Shown piece by piece: positions 1-7,002 of a DNA stretch of 7,966 bases. Position 1 is the first letter of the stretch, and each line of letters opens with the position of its first letter. The DNA comes from Gemmatimonadaceae bacterium (GTDB lineage Bacteria > Gemmatimonadota > Gemmatimonadetes > Gemmatimonadales > Gemmatimonadaceae). The position numbers were made by a program, and so were the translations under genes. Where the stretch lies: positions 1 through 7,966 of the forward strand of contig JANYKY010000313.1 in NCBI GenBank assembly GCA_025357975.1. The letters are read 5' to 3'. The notes under the pieces are model-generated. The model searched no databases and had not been told where the DNA came from. It saw nothing but the letters and a program-made list of their open reading frames with translations.

Positions 1-1595
1 GGTGCGCGGCCGCCGCCTCGGCCCAGAGTGCCTCGTCGAACCCAGCCGTCAATCGCATATGGCGAATCGGGCGTGATAGCTCGCAAACGGAGCGTCTTGC
101 ACAATCACTGTTCGATTCGATCGGACCCCGGCTGACGGGAAGTCCGGACCTGAAACGCGGCAACGACTGGCTGGTGCAGACATACAAGTCGTTCGGAATC
201 GAGGCGCGAAACGAAAGGATTGGTACCTGGCGCGGCTGGCGCAGAGGTTACTCCCACATCGACCTCGTGTCGCCACGCACGCGCTCGCTCGAGGGCACAA
301 TGCTGGGCTATAGTCCCGGCACTGACAAACGCGACGTCACTGCGGGCACGATCATTCTTCCCCGATTTGCGGACAGTACGGAGTTCGTCAAATGGCTGCC
401 GAATGTGCGCGGAAAATATGTGCTCCTGTCGGGACCCCTTCCGACGTGCCGCCCTCGCGAAGACTGGGCAACGAATGGAACGCGTGAGTCACGCGCGCGG
501 ATGGATAGTCTCCGGGACTCGGTCGCAAAGGAATGGACGAGTCGGAACGTTCGCGGAACCGGCTACAACCTGGCGCTCGGAACAGGCGACCTCGGGATAA
601 GGATGGACAACGCCGGCGCCGCGGGTATGGTCACGTCGCGCTCGAAAGATGCATGGGGCACCATAGAAATTTTCGAGACGTACAATACCCGGACTCCGGC
701 TGTCGCTCTATCCTGCGAGGACTACAGCCTCGTCTACCGTCTGACCGAATCCGGCAGGAATCCACGCCTGACGATGAACCTCGATGCGCAGCTGCTCGGT
801 GAAAGTCCGATTTACAACACGGTGGCGATGATCAGGGGCAGCGAAAAACCCGATGAGTATGTAGTGCTTTCATCTCACTTTGATTCGTGGGATGGATCCT
901 CGGGTGCGACGGACAACGGAACTGGAACGCTGACGATGCTCGAGGCGATGCGGATTCTGAAGAAAGTCTATCCGCATCCAAAGCGGACCATTGTCGCGGG
1001 ACACTGGGCAGGGGAGGAAGAGGGCGAAGTTGGATCGCGCGCCTTTACAGAAGATCATCCTGAAGTGATCAAGGGACTGCAGGCACTGTTCAATCAGGAC
1101 AACGGCACAGGCCGGGTGACCAGCGTCAGTGGTGCGGGCTTGCCCAATGCGGCCGATCACATGACGCGGTGGCTTCAGCTTCTTCCGGCGCAGCTCGACT
1201 CACAGGTTACATATCGCGGACCGGGGCTTCCCGCCGGCGGCGGGAGCGACGATTTCGCATTCGCGTGTTACGGTGTTCCGGCCTTCGGCCTTGGTGCGCT
1301 CAACTGGGATTATGGCAATTACACCTGGCATACCAACCGCGACACTTATGATAAAATCGTTTTCGACGATTTAAAGTCGAACGCAATAATTACAGCAGTC
1401 CTCGCGTATGCGGCGTCGGAAGATCCAACTTTCATAACGCGAGAGCGTGTCGATCTGGCCGCCGCCGCGGCCGCAGCGGCGGCGGCACGGAGCGCTCAGG
1501 CTCCCGGACCGGCCGCGGGGAGGAGAGGGGGTTTTCCCACAACGTGGCCGGTGTGTGAGAAAGCCCCGCGCATCACAAATCCCCGCCTGCGCTAG
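1..1595 (+). CDS. Secreted M28-family zinc aminopeptidase with PA-like insert (5' end missing)
   Basis: The reading frame is open from base 3 (530 residues to the TAG at 1593-1595), so the true start lies just left of the window. Fragment residue = position/3. The first residues, CAAAASAQS, look like the end of a signal peptide, so export to the periplasm or outside is inferred. Residues ~100-270 form a PA-type insert, as in M28 peptidases with a protease-associated domain. The catalytic half has the full di-zinc set: H292 (SSHFDSWDG), bridging D304 (GATDNGTG), the catalytic/ligand pair E338-E339 (WAGEEEG), D366 (NQDNG) and H443 (WHTNRD). The enzyme should remove N-terminal residues from peptides; actual specificity is unknown. 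The tail has ten consecutive alanines (486-495), then a Gly/Pro/Arg-rich stretch ending PRLR. The downstream gene converges after 15 bp. A start at GTG 174 would discard the well-conserved N-terminus and is not favoured. Family call is strong. Confidence 0.93.
   Translation, partial: CAAAASAQSASSNPAVNRIWRIGRDSSQTERLAQSLFDSIGPRLTGSPDLKRGNDWLVQTYKSFGIEARNERIGTWRGWRRGYSHIDLVSPRTRSLEGTMLGYSPGTDKRDVTAGTIILPRFADSTEFVKWLPNVRGKYVLLSGPLPTCRPREDWATNGTRESRARMDSLRDSVAKEWTSRNVRGTGYNLALGTGDLGIRMDNAGAAGMVTSRSKDAWGTIEIFETYNTRTPAVALSCEDYSLVYRLTESGRNPRLTMNLDAQLLGESPIYNTVAMIRGSEKPDEYVVLSSHFDSWDGSSGATDNGTGTLTMLEAMRILKKVYPHPKRTIVAGHWAGEEEGEVGSRAFTEDHPEVIKGLQALFNQDNGTGRVTSVSGAGLPNAADHMTRWLQLLPAQLDSQVTYRGPGLPAGGGSDDFAFACYGVPAFGLGALNWDYGNYTWHTNRDTYDKIVFDDLKSNAIITAVLAYAASEDPTFITRERVDLAAAAAAAAAARSAQAPGPAAGRRGGFPTTWPVCEKAPRITNPRLR
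1458..1486 (+). repeat. Perfect 11-bp GC inverted repeat inside the poly-Ala tract
   Basis: The arms GCCGCCGCCGC (1458-1468) and GCGGCGGCGGC (1476-1486) are exact reverse complements around a 7-base loop. They arise because the alanine codons switch from GCC in the first half to GCG in the second. There is no T-run after it, so it is not a standard intrinsic terminator. It lies about 110 bp before the stop codon and could still form a very stable mRNA hairpin. Confidence 0.75.
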
Positions 1596-1610
1596 TAGCC
1601 GACCGTTCAG

Positions 1611-2294
1611 CTATTTCGGTGTAATTCCAAACCCGGCGATGTGCACGTCGAGATTATGATTCACTCGCAACCCGGCCACTCCTGAAGTTCCTGAGCGCGG
1701 CTGGTCGCCGTCGACCGTTGATCTATCGATCGAATGCACTTCGGTTCCATTCACGCGAAAACTTAGCTTCGCAGGCATTACGACGACTTCGAGGAAGTTT
1801 GTGGTCTTCCCGGCTGCGTCGATCGCTTTCACGGCGGGATTAGCTGTCCAGTCAACAATCTTGTGAACAGTCGAATCGTTCGCTCGGTGATTGATCAGAA
1901 ACTTGCCGTCCTGTCGAACGAGGAAGTAGAGATAGCTCTCATTCGCGGCGTTAAGATTCGTGCCTCCGATGATCAGGCCGTACGCCTCAGGATGTGCCGC
2001 AGCTGACTGCTGGATAAAGGTCGCGTGCACAGTGTAGTTGGCTGGAACGGCGTTGACCGGATTCCAGTAAATAGCCGCTGGGCCGGACGTCACGTGAAGT
2101 CCGGAGCCGGCAGGATAGAACCTGGCTTCTGTAATCTTGCGACCTTGCGCCGCTGCTTTTGGATCGAGTCGTCCAGTCCAGCCAGGAACGGTAACTCCGC
2201 CGTTATTGACGATGTGATCGGGATCGGCCGCCTGCGCTGATAACGTTGCTGCCGCGAACATGATGAGAGCCGCTGACGTGACGTGTAACTTCAT
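1611..2294 (-). CDS. Secreted LamG/DUF1080-like (concanavalin-A-fold) protein of unknown function
   Basis: The 227-residue protein starts with a clear signal peptide (MKLHVTSAALIMFAAATLSA, cleavage likely after AQA at 20-22), so it is exported. The mature part is beta-rich and reads like a ConA-fold/LamG or DUF1080 domain: an aromatic strand AIYWNPV (74-80), AYGLIIGG (104-111), SYLYFLVRQDGKFLINHR (120-137), NFLEVVVMPAKLSFRVNG (166-183) and the closing GVAGLRVNH...HIAGFGI (205-224). Such domains bind or cleave glycans in other proteins; I see no catalytic motif that decides it, and the fold assignment is by pattern only. ATG 2294 is chosen because it begins the signal peptide; the upstream start at 2369 would add 25 non-signal residues and overlap the preceding gene. 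The ribosome site is weak (GGGG, 2300-2303). It lies 37 bp after the propeller-TPR gene and is probably co-transcribed with it. Confidence 0.8.
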   Translation of the reverse strand: MKLHVTSAALIMFAAATLSAQAADPDHIVNNGGVTVPGWTGRLDPKAAAQGRKITEARFYPAGSGLHVTSGPAAIYWNPVNAVPANYTVHATFIQQSAAAHPEAYGLIIGGTNLNAANESYLYFLVRQDGKFLINHRANDSTVHKIVDWTANPAVKAIDAAGKTTNFLEVVVMPAKLSFRVNGTEVHSIDRSTVDGDQPRSGTSGVAGLRVNHNLDVHIAGFGITPK

Positions 2295-2331
2295 GCTTTC
2301 CCCGTTGTGGATGGGTTGTGGTGCGGGTGGA

Positions 2332-3621
2332 TCAAGTGTGGGAAAGTTCAGCGATTGCCTTGTCGGCAATCTCGGCCGCCGACTTGTCGTCGGCTGTGAC
2401 GAGCGGATTCAGCATCTTCGCGCGGCGATAGGCGACGAGTGCTTCATCATTTTGGCGAGCATCCTTCAACTCAGCGCCGAGCTCCATTTGAATGTGGTAC
2501 GAGCGCGGTAGAAATTGTCCAGCCAGTTGCAGGACGCGAATGCTTTCGTCGAGCTTGCCCTTTTGCGCACGTTCCCTGGCAAGCAAAAGAAGGTCTGGCT
2601 CGGACACGTCATACTTCTGCGCGATGCTTGAATTTCCATCTGCGCCATATTGTGCGATTACCTCCGTGAGCGACCGGCCGCCCTGAACAGAATCGCGCAA
2701 CGCCTGATGCAACGCGGGCTTGAGCGGGGAAACGAGAATTACCTTGTCGCCCTTCGGGCTGACTACGTAGGTGGCCAGGCTTTGCAAGTCAGGTTGCGTG
2801 AAGCTCGCGACACGGCTCCATGACACACTCGCTCCAGGCTTGAACGCATAGATGGAATTTCCTTTTCCCATCAGTATGAATCCGCTCGGCGTCCACGTGT
2901 GTACGGTTCGTCCGAGAACCGTTCGCGTCACACCTGACGTCACTCTCGTCCGAAGATAGAGCTGACGAATCTCGTTGTGGCCGAGGCTGTCGATTCTGGT
3001 GTAGGTGACGGCGTGATGCGATGGGGTGAGCTGAGGCGGAAGATTAGCCACCGGCCAGTCGTAGTCGGTCATCGTGCCCTTTTTCGCATCGAAAATTGCG
3101 ACAGCCGGTCGCGACTTCGGGCGCATCATAGCGTACGTCGTTGCGTCGATCGGGACGTAGTATCCAACCGTATCGGGCGCCGGTAGTACGGCGTGCGATG
3201 GAACTCCCTTATTGTCGTAAATCCATGGGCCCCACTGTTTGAACAGGGTCGGAGGCGTCCACCGGATCACCATCAGCCCACCGTTGCGCGTTGGAGTTGG
3301 CGTGTTCTCGTTCTCCGGCGTTCGAGTGACCTGCGTCTCAACGCCCGACGCGAGATCGATTCGATAGACGTCGGATTGTCCAGTGGTATCCCGCCGGCTT
3401 ACGAACAGGATTGATTTCCCATCGAGGGTGAATGCCGGCTGACTGCTGATTCCGCGGTCGCCAGTCAACTTTCTTGGATTCGATACGTCGGGTGATCCGT
3501 TGTGGTACGTGATCTCGGCAACGTAGAGATTGACTGGGGTCGGCGCCTGCGCGAAGAGAGCGGCCCCGATCAGCTGGAATGCGATTGACGCAAATGTCAG
3601 TCGCCCGAACCGACAATTCAT
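2332..3621 (-). CDS. Secreted TolB/PD40-like beta-propeller with C-terminal TPR repeats
   Basis: The 429-residue protein begins with a signal peptide (1-26, hydrophobic core LTFASIAFQLIGAALFAQA). Residues ~62-115 contain the clearest propeller blade: PAFTLDGKSILFVSRRD, then DVYRIDLASGVETQVT, the TolB/PD40 pattern of a strand with SPDG-like turn, strand, and solute-facing loop. Weaker blades follow to about residue 300 (YVVSPKGDKVILVSP at 285-299). Residues ~343-406 form two TPR-like helix pairs (LLLLARERAQKGKLDESIRV and ELKDARQNDEALVAYRRAKM, ending in LNP). Both modules mediate protein contacts; no catalytic residues are evident, so an envelope scaffold or sensor role is only an inference. 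ATG 3621 is chosen because it gives the signal peptide directly and clears the upstream gene by 19 bp; ATG 3678 would add 19 polar residues and overlap it. Neither start has a good Shine-Dalgarno sequence. Its specific function is not recognised. Confidence 0.82.
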   Translation of the reverse strand: MNCRFGRLTFASIAFQLIGAALFAQAPTPVNLYVAEITYHNGSPDVSNPRKLTGDRGISSQPAFTLDGKSILFVSRRDTTGQSDVYRIDLASGVETQVTRTPENENTPTPTRNGGLMVIRWTPPTLFKQWGPWIYDNKGVPSHAVLPAPDTVGYYVPIDATTYAMMRPKSRPAVAIFDAKKGTMTDYDWPVANLPPQLTPSHHAVTYTRIDSLGHNEIRQLYLRTRVTSGVTRTVLGRTVHTWTPSGFILMGKGNSIYAFKPGASVSWSRVASFTQPDLQSLATYVVSPKGDKVILVSPLKPALHQALRDSVQGGRSLTEVIAQYGADGNSSIAQKYDVSEPDLLLLARERAQKGKLDESIRVLQLAGQFLPRSYHIQMELGAELKDARQNDEALVAYRRAKMLNPLVTADDKSAAEIADKAIAELSHT

Positions 3622-3640
3622 TCGATGGGCCGGAAGGACA

Positions 3641-4252
3641 TCATGTGCGCTCGTGTTTCCAGTTGCGCGACTTTCCATCCGTGAGCCATTCAGCGGTGGT
3701 GGCGATGCGCTTGTCCCGCGTTGTATCCGTTTTCGCCTCGATGATCCACTCGACGTATTCGCGGCGATCGCTCGGGCTGAGAGACTCGAAGTTGGCTTTC
3801 GCTTTACGATTCTTGTTGAGGGCCGCGAGCAGAGGGGCAGGTGTCTCCAGCTCGGGCCGCTTATTTCTGGGCTTCGCTGGCGAGGGAGTTTTAGCTCGTT
3901 CTTCGTTGAGCTTTATCGCCTGATCGATGTATACCGTCAGGGTTTTTGTCGATGGAAGATCAGACAGTTTCGTGATCCGGCCAAACTGGCCCATCCCGTT
4001 CCTGATCACTGCGCCTTCATCCCCGATAACGAGACCGCCCTTCCAGAAGTGAAGCGCGCAATGCTCCTTGAAGCCGGCCATGCTGCACAGGATTTTGCCC
4101 GCATACATGAAGTGTGGAAAACCCCACTTGATTGTCTCCTGTGTGTCCGGCGCAGCCGTGTGGACAGTGTCGCGGATGTGAGTGAGAACCGGCTTGGCGA
4201 AGTCGGCCGATTTTTCGATGTATGCGTCGACTCTCGGATCCCGGGATGTCAT
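3641..4252 (-). CDS. DUF1801 / YdeI (OmpD-associated) family cytosolic protein
   Basis: The protein has 203 residues and no signal peptide. The N-terminal half is a DUF1801 domain: DAYIEKSADFAKPVLTHIRD (9-28), APDTQETIKWGFPHF (34-48), then CALHFWKGGLVIGD (65-78) and LPSTKTLTVYIDQAIKLNEE (99-118). After a Lys/Pro-rich linker (120-138), residues ~140-200 match the YdeI/OmdA helical tail: LLAALNKNRKAKANFESLSP, RREYVEWIIEAKTDTTRDKR and the final WLTDGKSRNW. Members of this family are mostly uncharacterised; YdeI proteins have been linked to antimicrobial peptide or bacteriocin resistance, but that should not be transferred here. ATG 4252 is preferred; an in-frame TTG at 4291 would add 13 residues with no better ribosome site. 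It is the first of three closely spaced minus-strand genes (19-bp gap to the next), although its predicted cytosolic location sets it apart from the two secreted proteins. Confidence 0.85.
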   Translation of the reverse strand: MTSRDPRVDAYIEKSADFAKPVLTHIRDTVHTAAPDTQETIKWGFPHFMYAGKILCSMAGFKEHCALHFWKGGLVIGDEGAVIRNGMGQFGRITKLSDLPSTKTLTVYIDQAIKLNEERAKTPSPAKPRNKRPELETPAPLLAALNKNRKAKANFESLSPSDRREYVEWIIEAKTDTTRDKRIATTAEWLTDGKSRNWKHERT

Positions 4253-4391
4253 GGAAGATCGCTGTGCAGGTCTGTGAGTTGATGTTCCCAAGCGTCAAAT
4301 TGTCACTCGCGAAGGCGCTACGGCAAGGCGAGATTCTTGCGCTTGGGCACATGTTGCAGCACGGTACGCACGAACATTTCCGGAGGACTTA
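4253..4391. promoter_or_regulatory. Divergent intergenic region with long-range inverted repeat
   Basis: This 139-bp gap separates two divergent genes and should hold both promoters, but I see no convincing -35/-10 pair on either strand. A TTGTCA at 4300-4305 (plus) and a TTGACG at 4298-4293 (minus) resemble -35 boxes, each without a matching -10. Exact arms CCCAAGCG (4287-4294) and CGCTTGGG (4340-4347) are separated by 45 bases; allowing one bulged T, pairing extends three more bases inward (CAA at 4296-4298 with TTG at 4337-4339). Confidence 0.4.
4382..4386 (+). promoter_or_regulatory. Strong Shine-Dalgarno GGAGG
   Basis: GGAGG lies five bases before ATG 4392 and fixes the start of the neutral zinc metallopeptidase gene. 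It is the best ribosome binding site in the window; several neighbours have none. Confidence 0.85.
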
Positions 4392-5228
4392 ATGCTTTGG
4401 ACACCCGGCGGGCGGAGCAGCGATCTCGAAGATCGCCGCTCAGGTGGCGGCATGGGACGCGGGTTAGGGCTTGGCGGCACCGTTGTAGTGCTCGCGCTAA
4501 GCCTCATCACCGGTCGAAATCTCTTTTCTGATCTCGGTGTACAGCCGGCGATCTCTTCAGGGTCGTCTTCAGCAATGTCCGCAGCGGATTCGGCCCAGGA
4601 GGAGCCCGAAGTCCAATTCGTATCCTTTGTCCTCGATGACGTACAAAACACCTGGGCGAAGATTCTCGCCGACCAGAATGTACAGTTTTCGCGAGCGCGA
4701 CTGGTTCTGTTCCGTAACTCTACCGAGTCCGGTTGTGGCCCTGCCCAATCTGCAATGGGGCCATTCTACTGCCCAGTCGATCAGCGCGTCTACATCGACC
4801 TCGGATTCTATGACGAGCTCAAAACCAAGTACGGCGCTGCTGGAGATTTCGCGCAGGCTTACGTGCTTGCCCACGAGCTAGGTCACCACATTCAGCATCT
4901 CACTGGAACGGATGCGCGGGTACGACAGGCCGAGGAGCAAAATCCGGATCAGGCAAACCAGTACTCGGTTCGCCTCGAGCTTCAGGCCGACTGCTATGCC
5001 GGGATCTGGGCAAGCAAGTCAGAGCAGCGTAACGAGCTGAGTCCGGGAGATATTGACGAGGCGTTGGCGGCCGCCGCGGCCGTCGGGGATGATCGCATTC
5101 AAAAGCGCGAGACTGGAAGCGTAAACGTGGACAGGTTTACGCATGGCTCAGCGGCGCAAAGAACGGAGTGGTTCAAGCGCGGGTACCAGGGTGGTTCAAT
5201 GACGAGCTGCAATACTTTCGGGAGCTAA
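4392..5228 (+). CDS. ypfJ: YpfJ-type neutral zinc metallopeptidase, membrane-anchored
   Basis: The 278-residue protein matches the neutral zinc metallopeptidase family (YpfJ/KPN_02809 type) along its full length. It starts with the usual MLWTPGGRSSDLEDRR segment, then a Gly-rich stretch and one transmembrane helix at ~26-42 (GLGGTVVVLALSLITG), a low-complexity Ser/Ala/Glu linker (~52-74) and the peptidase domain. The zinc motif HELGHH is at 161-166 (H161, H165, catalytic E162), followed by the conserved ELQADCYAG (196-204), where E196 or D200 should supply the third ligand. C115 and C127 bracket the SGCGPAQSAMGPFYCP loop typical of the family and may pair as a disulfide outside the membrane. 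A single N-terminal anchor with the domain in the periplasm is inferred. Substrates are unknown for the family. The gene stands alone, divergent from the operon on its left and convergent with the membrane-protein gene on its right (50-bp gap). Confidence 0.95.
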   Translation: MLWTPGGRSSDLEDRRSGGGMGRGLGLGGTVVVLALSLITGRNLFSDLGVQPAISSGSSSAMSAADSAQEEPEVQFVSFVLDDVQNTWAKILADQNVQFSRARLVLFRNSTESGCGPAQSAMGPFYCPVDQRVYIDLGFYDELKTKYGAAGDFAQAYVLAHELGHHIQHLTGTDARVRQAEEQNPDQANQYSVRLELQADCYAGIWASKSEQRNELSPGDIDEALAAAAAVGDDRIQKRETGSVNVDRFTHGSAAQRTEWFKRGYQGGSMTSCNTFGS

Positions 5229-5278
5229 GGGTGGCAGCACGCTTTGGAATTCCGACGGACTCGCCTAACCCGGATGCG

Positions 5279-5626
5279 CTACGATATCACGACTCCCATG
5301 AGTCTTCCGACTACGGCGTAACCGGATAGCAAGGCCGCAGCGACACCTGCGACTGCTACAAAAAAACGAAATCCGAGGAGAGCCCACCGCAATGGTAAGA
5401 GAAGTTTTCGGCGGGCATCGATCATGTGATCTGTAATACCCCAGAGGCCGAGCGCCCCGATTGCCACAAGTAGGAGCGCAAAGCCCGGGGATCCAGGGGC
5501 AACAGCAAGCACTGCCACTGCGGCGGCGAACCCCGACAACTCGGCTACAGCGAGCGATCGGTCGGACGCTCGCCGGGCCCGGCTGGCGAGTGCAACGAGC
5601 GCATTATCTGAGACTGTTGTCTGCAT
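5279..5626 (-). CDS. Small three-helix membrane protein, unknown function
   Basis: The 115-residue protein has a polar N-terminus (1-28, with RARR and SDR) and three likely membrane segments: ~29-43 (ELSGFAAAVAVLAVA), ~47-65 (PGFALLLVAIGALGLWGIT) and ~83-105 (LLGFRFFVAVAGVAAALLSGY). Between helices two and three is a basic loop, DARRKLLLPLR. No catalytic or cofactor motif is visible and I do not recognise a family. ATG 5626 is chosen because a purine-rich ribosome site, GAGGGG (5632-5637), lies five bases ahead; a TTG at 5629 is also in frame. It follows the CFAS-family methyltransferase gene by 29 bp on the same strand, so it is probably co-transcribed and may assist or sit beside a membrane-lipid function. 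Confidence 0.75.
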   Translation of the reverse strand: MQTTVSDNALVALASRARRASDRSLAVAELSGFAAAVAVLAVAPGSPGFALLLVAIGALGLWGITDHMIDARRKLLLPLRWALLGFRFFVAVAGVAAALLSGYAVVGRLMGVVIS

Positions 5627-5655
5627 CAAATCCCCTCTGCACTAAAACCCGCTGG

Positions 5656-6816
5656 CTACGCCGCAAGTCCCGGCAGCTGCAAGACGACGCGGTACGCCTG
5701 AACATCATCACGTTTAAGGCTGTTGTACGTACCCCAGAGATAAACCCGGAACTTGCGGAAATGGGCGAGTCCCCAGCGCTCGATGATGTAATCCTTCGCT
5801 GCATCGAAACGCTCCGCCCATGCCTTCGCAGTGAGAGCGTAGCTGTGCCTGTCGTCGTGCACCACCTCGACCTGGAACGGGGACTCCGCAACCGCACGCA
5901 GATAGTCGTGCAGGCACATCGGCGAGCCGTTCCCCGGATAGATGTGTTTTCTCAGGAAGCTGGAAATATCGTATTTCTTCCTCTTGGCGCACGCGTCGAG
6001 ATACACCTTGCCGCCCGGCTTCAGAAGTCGCTTGTAGATCGCCAGAGACGCATCGTAATCAGGAAGATGCTCCGTAACGCCGAGAATCACGATTGCATCA
6101 TACAGCTCTGCCGGCTTGTGCTCATGCAGGTGCTCGTACTTCACGTTGCAGGGAAGGTTCTCCCGCGTAATCAGCTCGTTGATGAACTTCTCCGATTCCC
6201 GCGAAATCGTCAGCGAAGTGACTTTGACGCCTTTCTTGCCGGCGAATTCCGTGAACGCGCCCCATCCGCCTCCAATGTCGAGCACCCGGTCTCCGGCCTT
6301 TGCGTCGACCGAGGTCAATGCAAAATCGATTTTGCGCGTGATCGCGTCTTCGAGGGATTCGTCGTCGGAATCGTAGACTCCCTGCGAATAGCAACGATGG
6401 CGCTTGTCGAGAAACGCCAGAAAAAACTCAGGCTCGATGTCGTAGTGATGCGATATGTGCTTCTGGTCTGTCTCAACCTGGCCTCTGACTTTGGGCCAGT
6501 ACATGTGCCAGGCCGTGATCAATGGATGCCGGTCAACGAAGAAATTTCGATTCGTCAACACAGCCTCGAAGTCACCTTCGATGTCCACTCCTCCGGACAT
6601 ATATGATTCAGCGAGTACGAGGCCATCGACAGTGCTCAGCAATGTCACGCATCGCTCGTCCTTCGCGACAATCGTGAAAACCGGGGTGCCCTTGCCGAGC
6701 AGATGCTGCTTGCCATCAGGACCGCGGAGGGCGAACGGCGGGCCCCCCTCAGCTCCATAGAATTCCGCATAACGCTTCCTGAATTTCGAAACAACCCTTT
6801 CCATAGACACGCTCAT
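5656..6816 (-). CDS. Cyclopropane-fatty-acid-synthase-family SAM methyltransferase with altered active site
   Basis: The 386-residue protein has the full CFAS architecture. An N-terminal domain carries LVLAESYMSGGVDIEGDFEA (68-87-type segment of the family), then the HHYDIEPEFF start of the catalytic domain (123-132), the SAM loop VLDIGGGWGAF (178-188), the acidic VTEH (247-250) and the C-terminal AWAERF...FRKFRVYLWG region. CFAS enzymes act on unsaturated acyl chains of membrane phospholipids, adding a methylene from SAM. Compared with my recollection of E. coli Cfa, E239 and Y317 are kept (E249, Y326), but three other positions of the bicarbonate site differ: C139 becomes Q145, H266 becomes D274 and I268 becomes C276. 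It may therefore make a methylated rather than cyclopropane product, or use another substrate. ATG 6816 has GGAG (6822-6825) five bases ahead; M5 at 6804 is a weaker alternative. The family call is firm; the cyclopropane activity is not. Confidence 0.9.
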   Translation of the reverse strand: MSVSMERVVSKFRKRYAEFYGAEGGPPFALRGPDGKQHLLGKGTPVFTIVAKDERCVTLLSTVDGLVLAESYMSGGVDIEGDFEAVLTNRNFFVDRHPLITAWHMYWPKVRGQVETDQKHISHHYDIEPEFFLAFLDKRHRCYSQGVYDSDDESLEDAITRKIDFALTSVDAKAGDRVLDIGGGWGAFTEFAGKKGVKVTSLTISRESEKFINELITRENLPCNVKYEHLHEHKPAELYDAIVILGVTEHLPDYDASLAIYKRLLKPGGKVYLDACAKRKKYDISSFLRKHIYPGNGSPMCLHDYLRAVAESPFQVEVVHDDRHSYALTAKAWAERFDAAKDYIIERWGLAHFRKFRVYLWGTYNSLKRDDVQAYRVVLQLPGLAA

Positions 6817-6893
6817 TTTCGCTCCGAGGTGAAACCGGCCGGCGCCTGGCGCTCAGCGGAATAAGATCCGAGAGGATGCGACTCGCGCGATGG

Positions 6894-6923
6894 CATGAGC
6901 CAACCATCGGCGGCCGGCTCATG
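6894..6923. repeat. 8-bp inverted repeat in the divergent region
   Basis: Exact arms CATGAGCC (6894-6901) and GGCTCATG (6916-6923) flank a 14-base spacer. It lies 78-107 bp upstream of the methyltransferase start, so it could be an operator or a leader hairpin for that gene. Arms this short can arise by chance in a 214-bp gap. Confidence 0.4.
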
Positions 6924-7002
6924 GCGCACAATATGTATCGCCACGCGCGCCCGCAAAAGCCGCAGACCCAGTTGCATCAGCGGCCAATCTGGCATATTGT
7001 TC

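Noticed and set aside
2295..2369. Longer start for the LamG-like protein at 2369
   Set aside because: It would put 25 polar, Pro-rich residues ahead of a clear signal peptide and overlap the previous gene.
3622..3678. Longer start for the propeller-TPR protein at 3678
   Set aside because: It would bury the signal peptide behind 19 polar residues and overlap the DUF1801 gene, without a better ribosome site.
3530..4282. Plus-strand open frame (250 codons) opposite the DUF1801/YdeI gene
   Set aside because: Shadow of a well-supported gene; the translation shows no family pattern and no ribosome site is seen.
5229..5278. Terminator between the convergent metallopeptidase and membrane-protein genes
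   Set aside because: Only short palindromes (GGAATTCC at 5246-5253, TCCGACGGA at 5251-5259) are present, with no stable stem followed by a T-run on either strand.
5461..6606. Long plus-strand open frame (381 codons) opposite the methyltransferase gene
   Set aside because: It is antisense to a gene with clear CFAS and SAM motifs, its translation has no recognisable domain, and it also runs across the small membrane protein gene.
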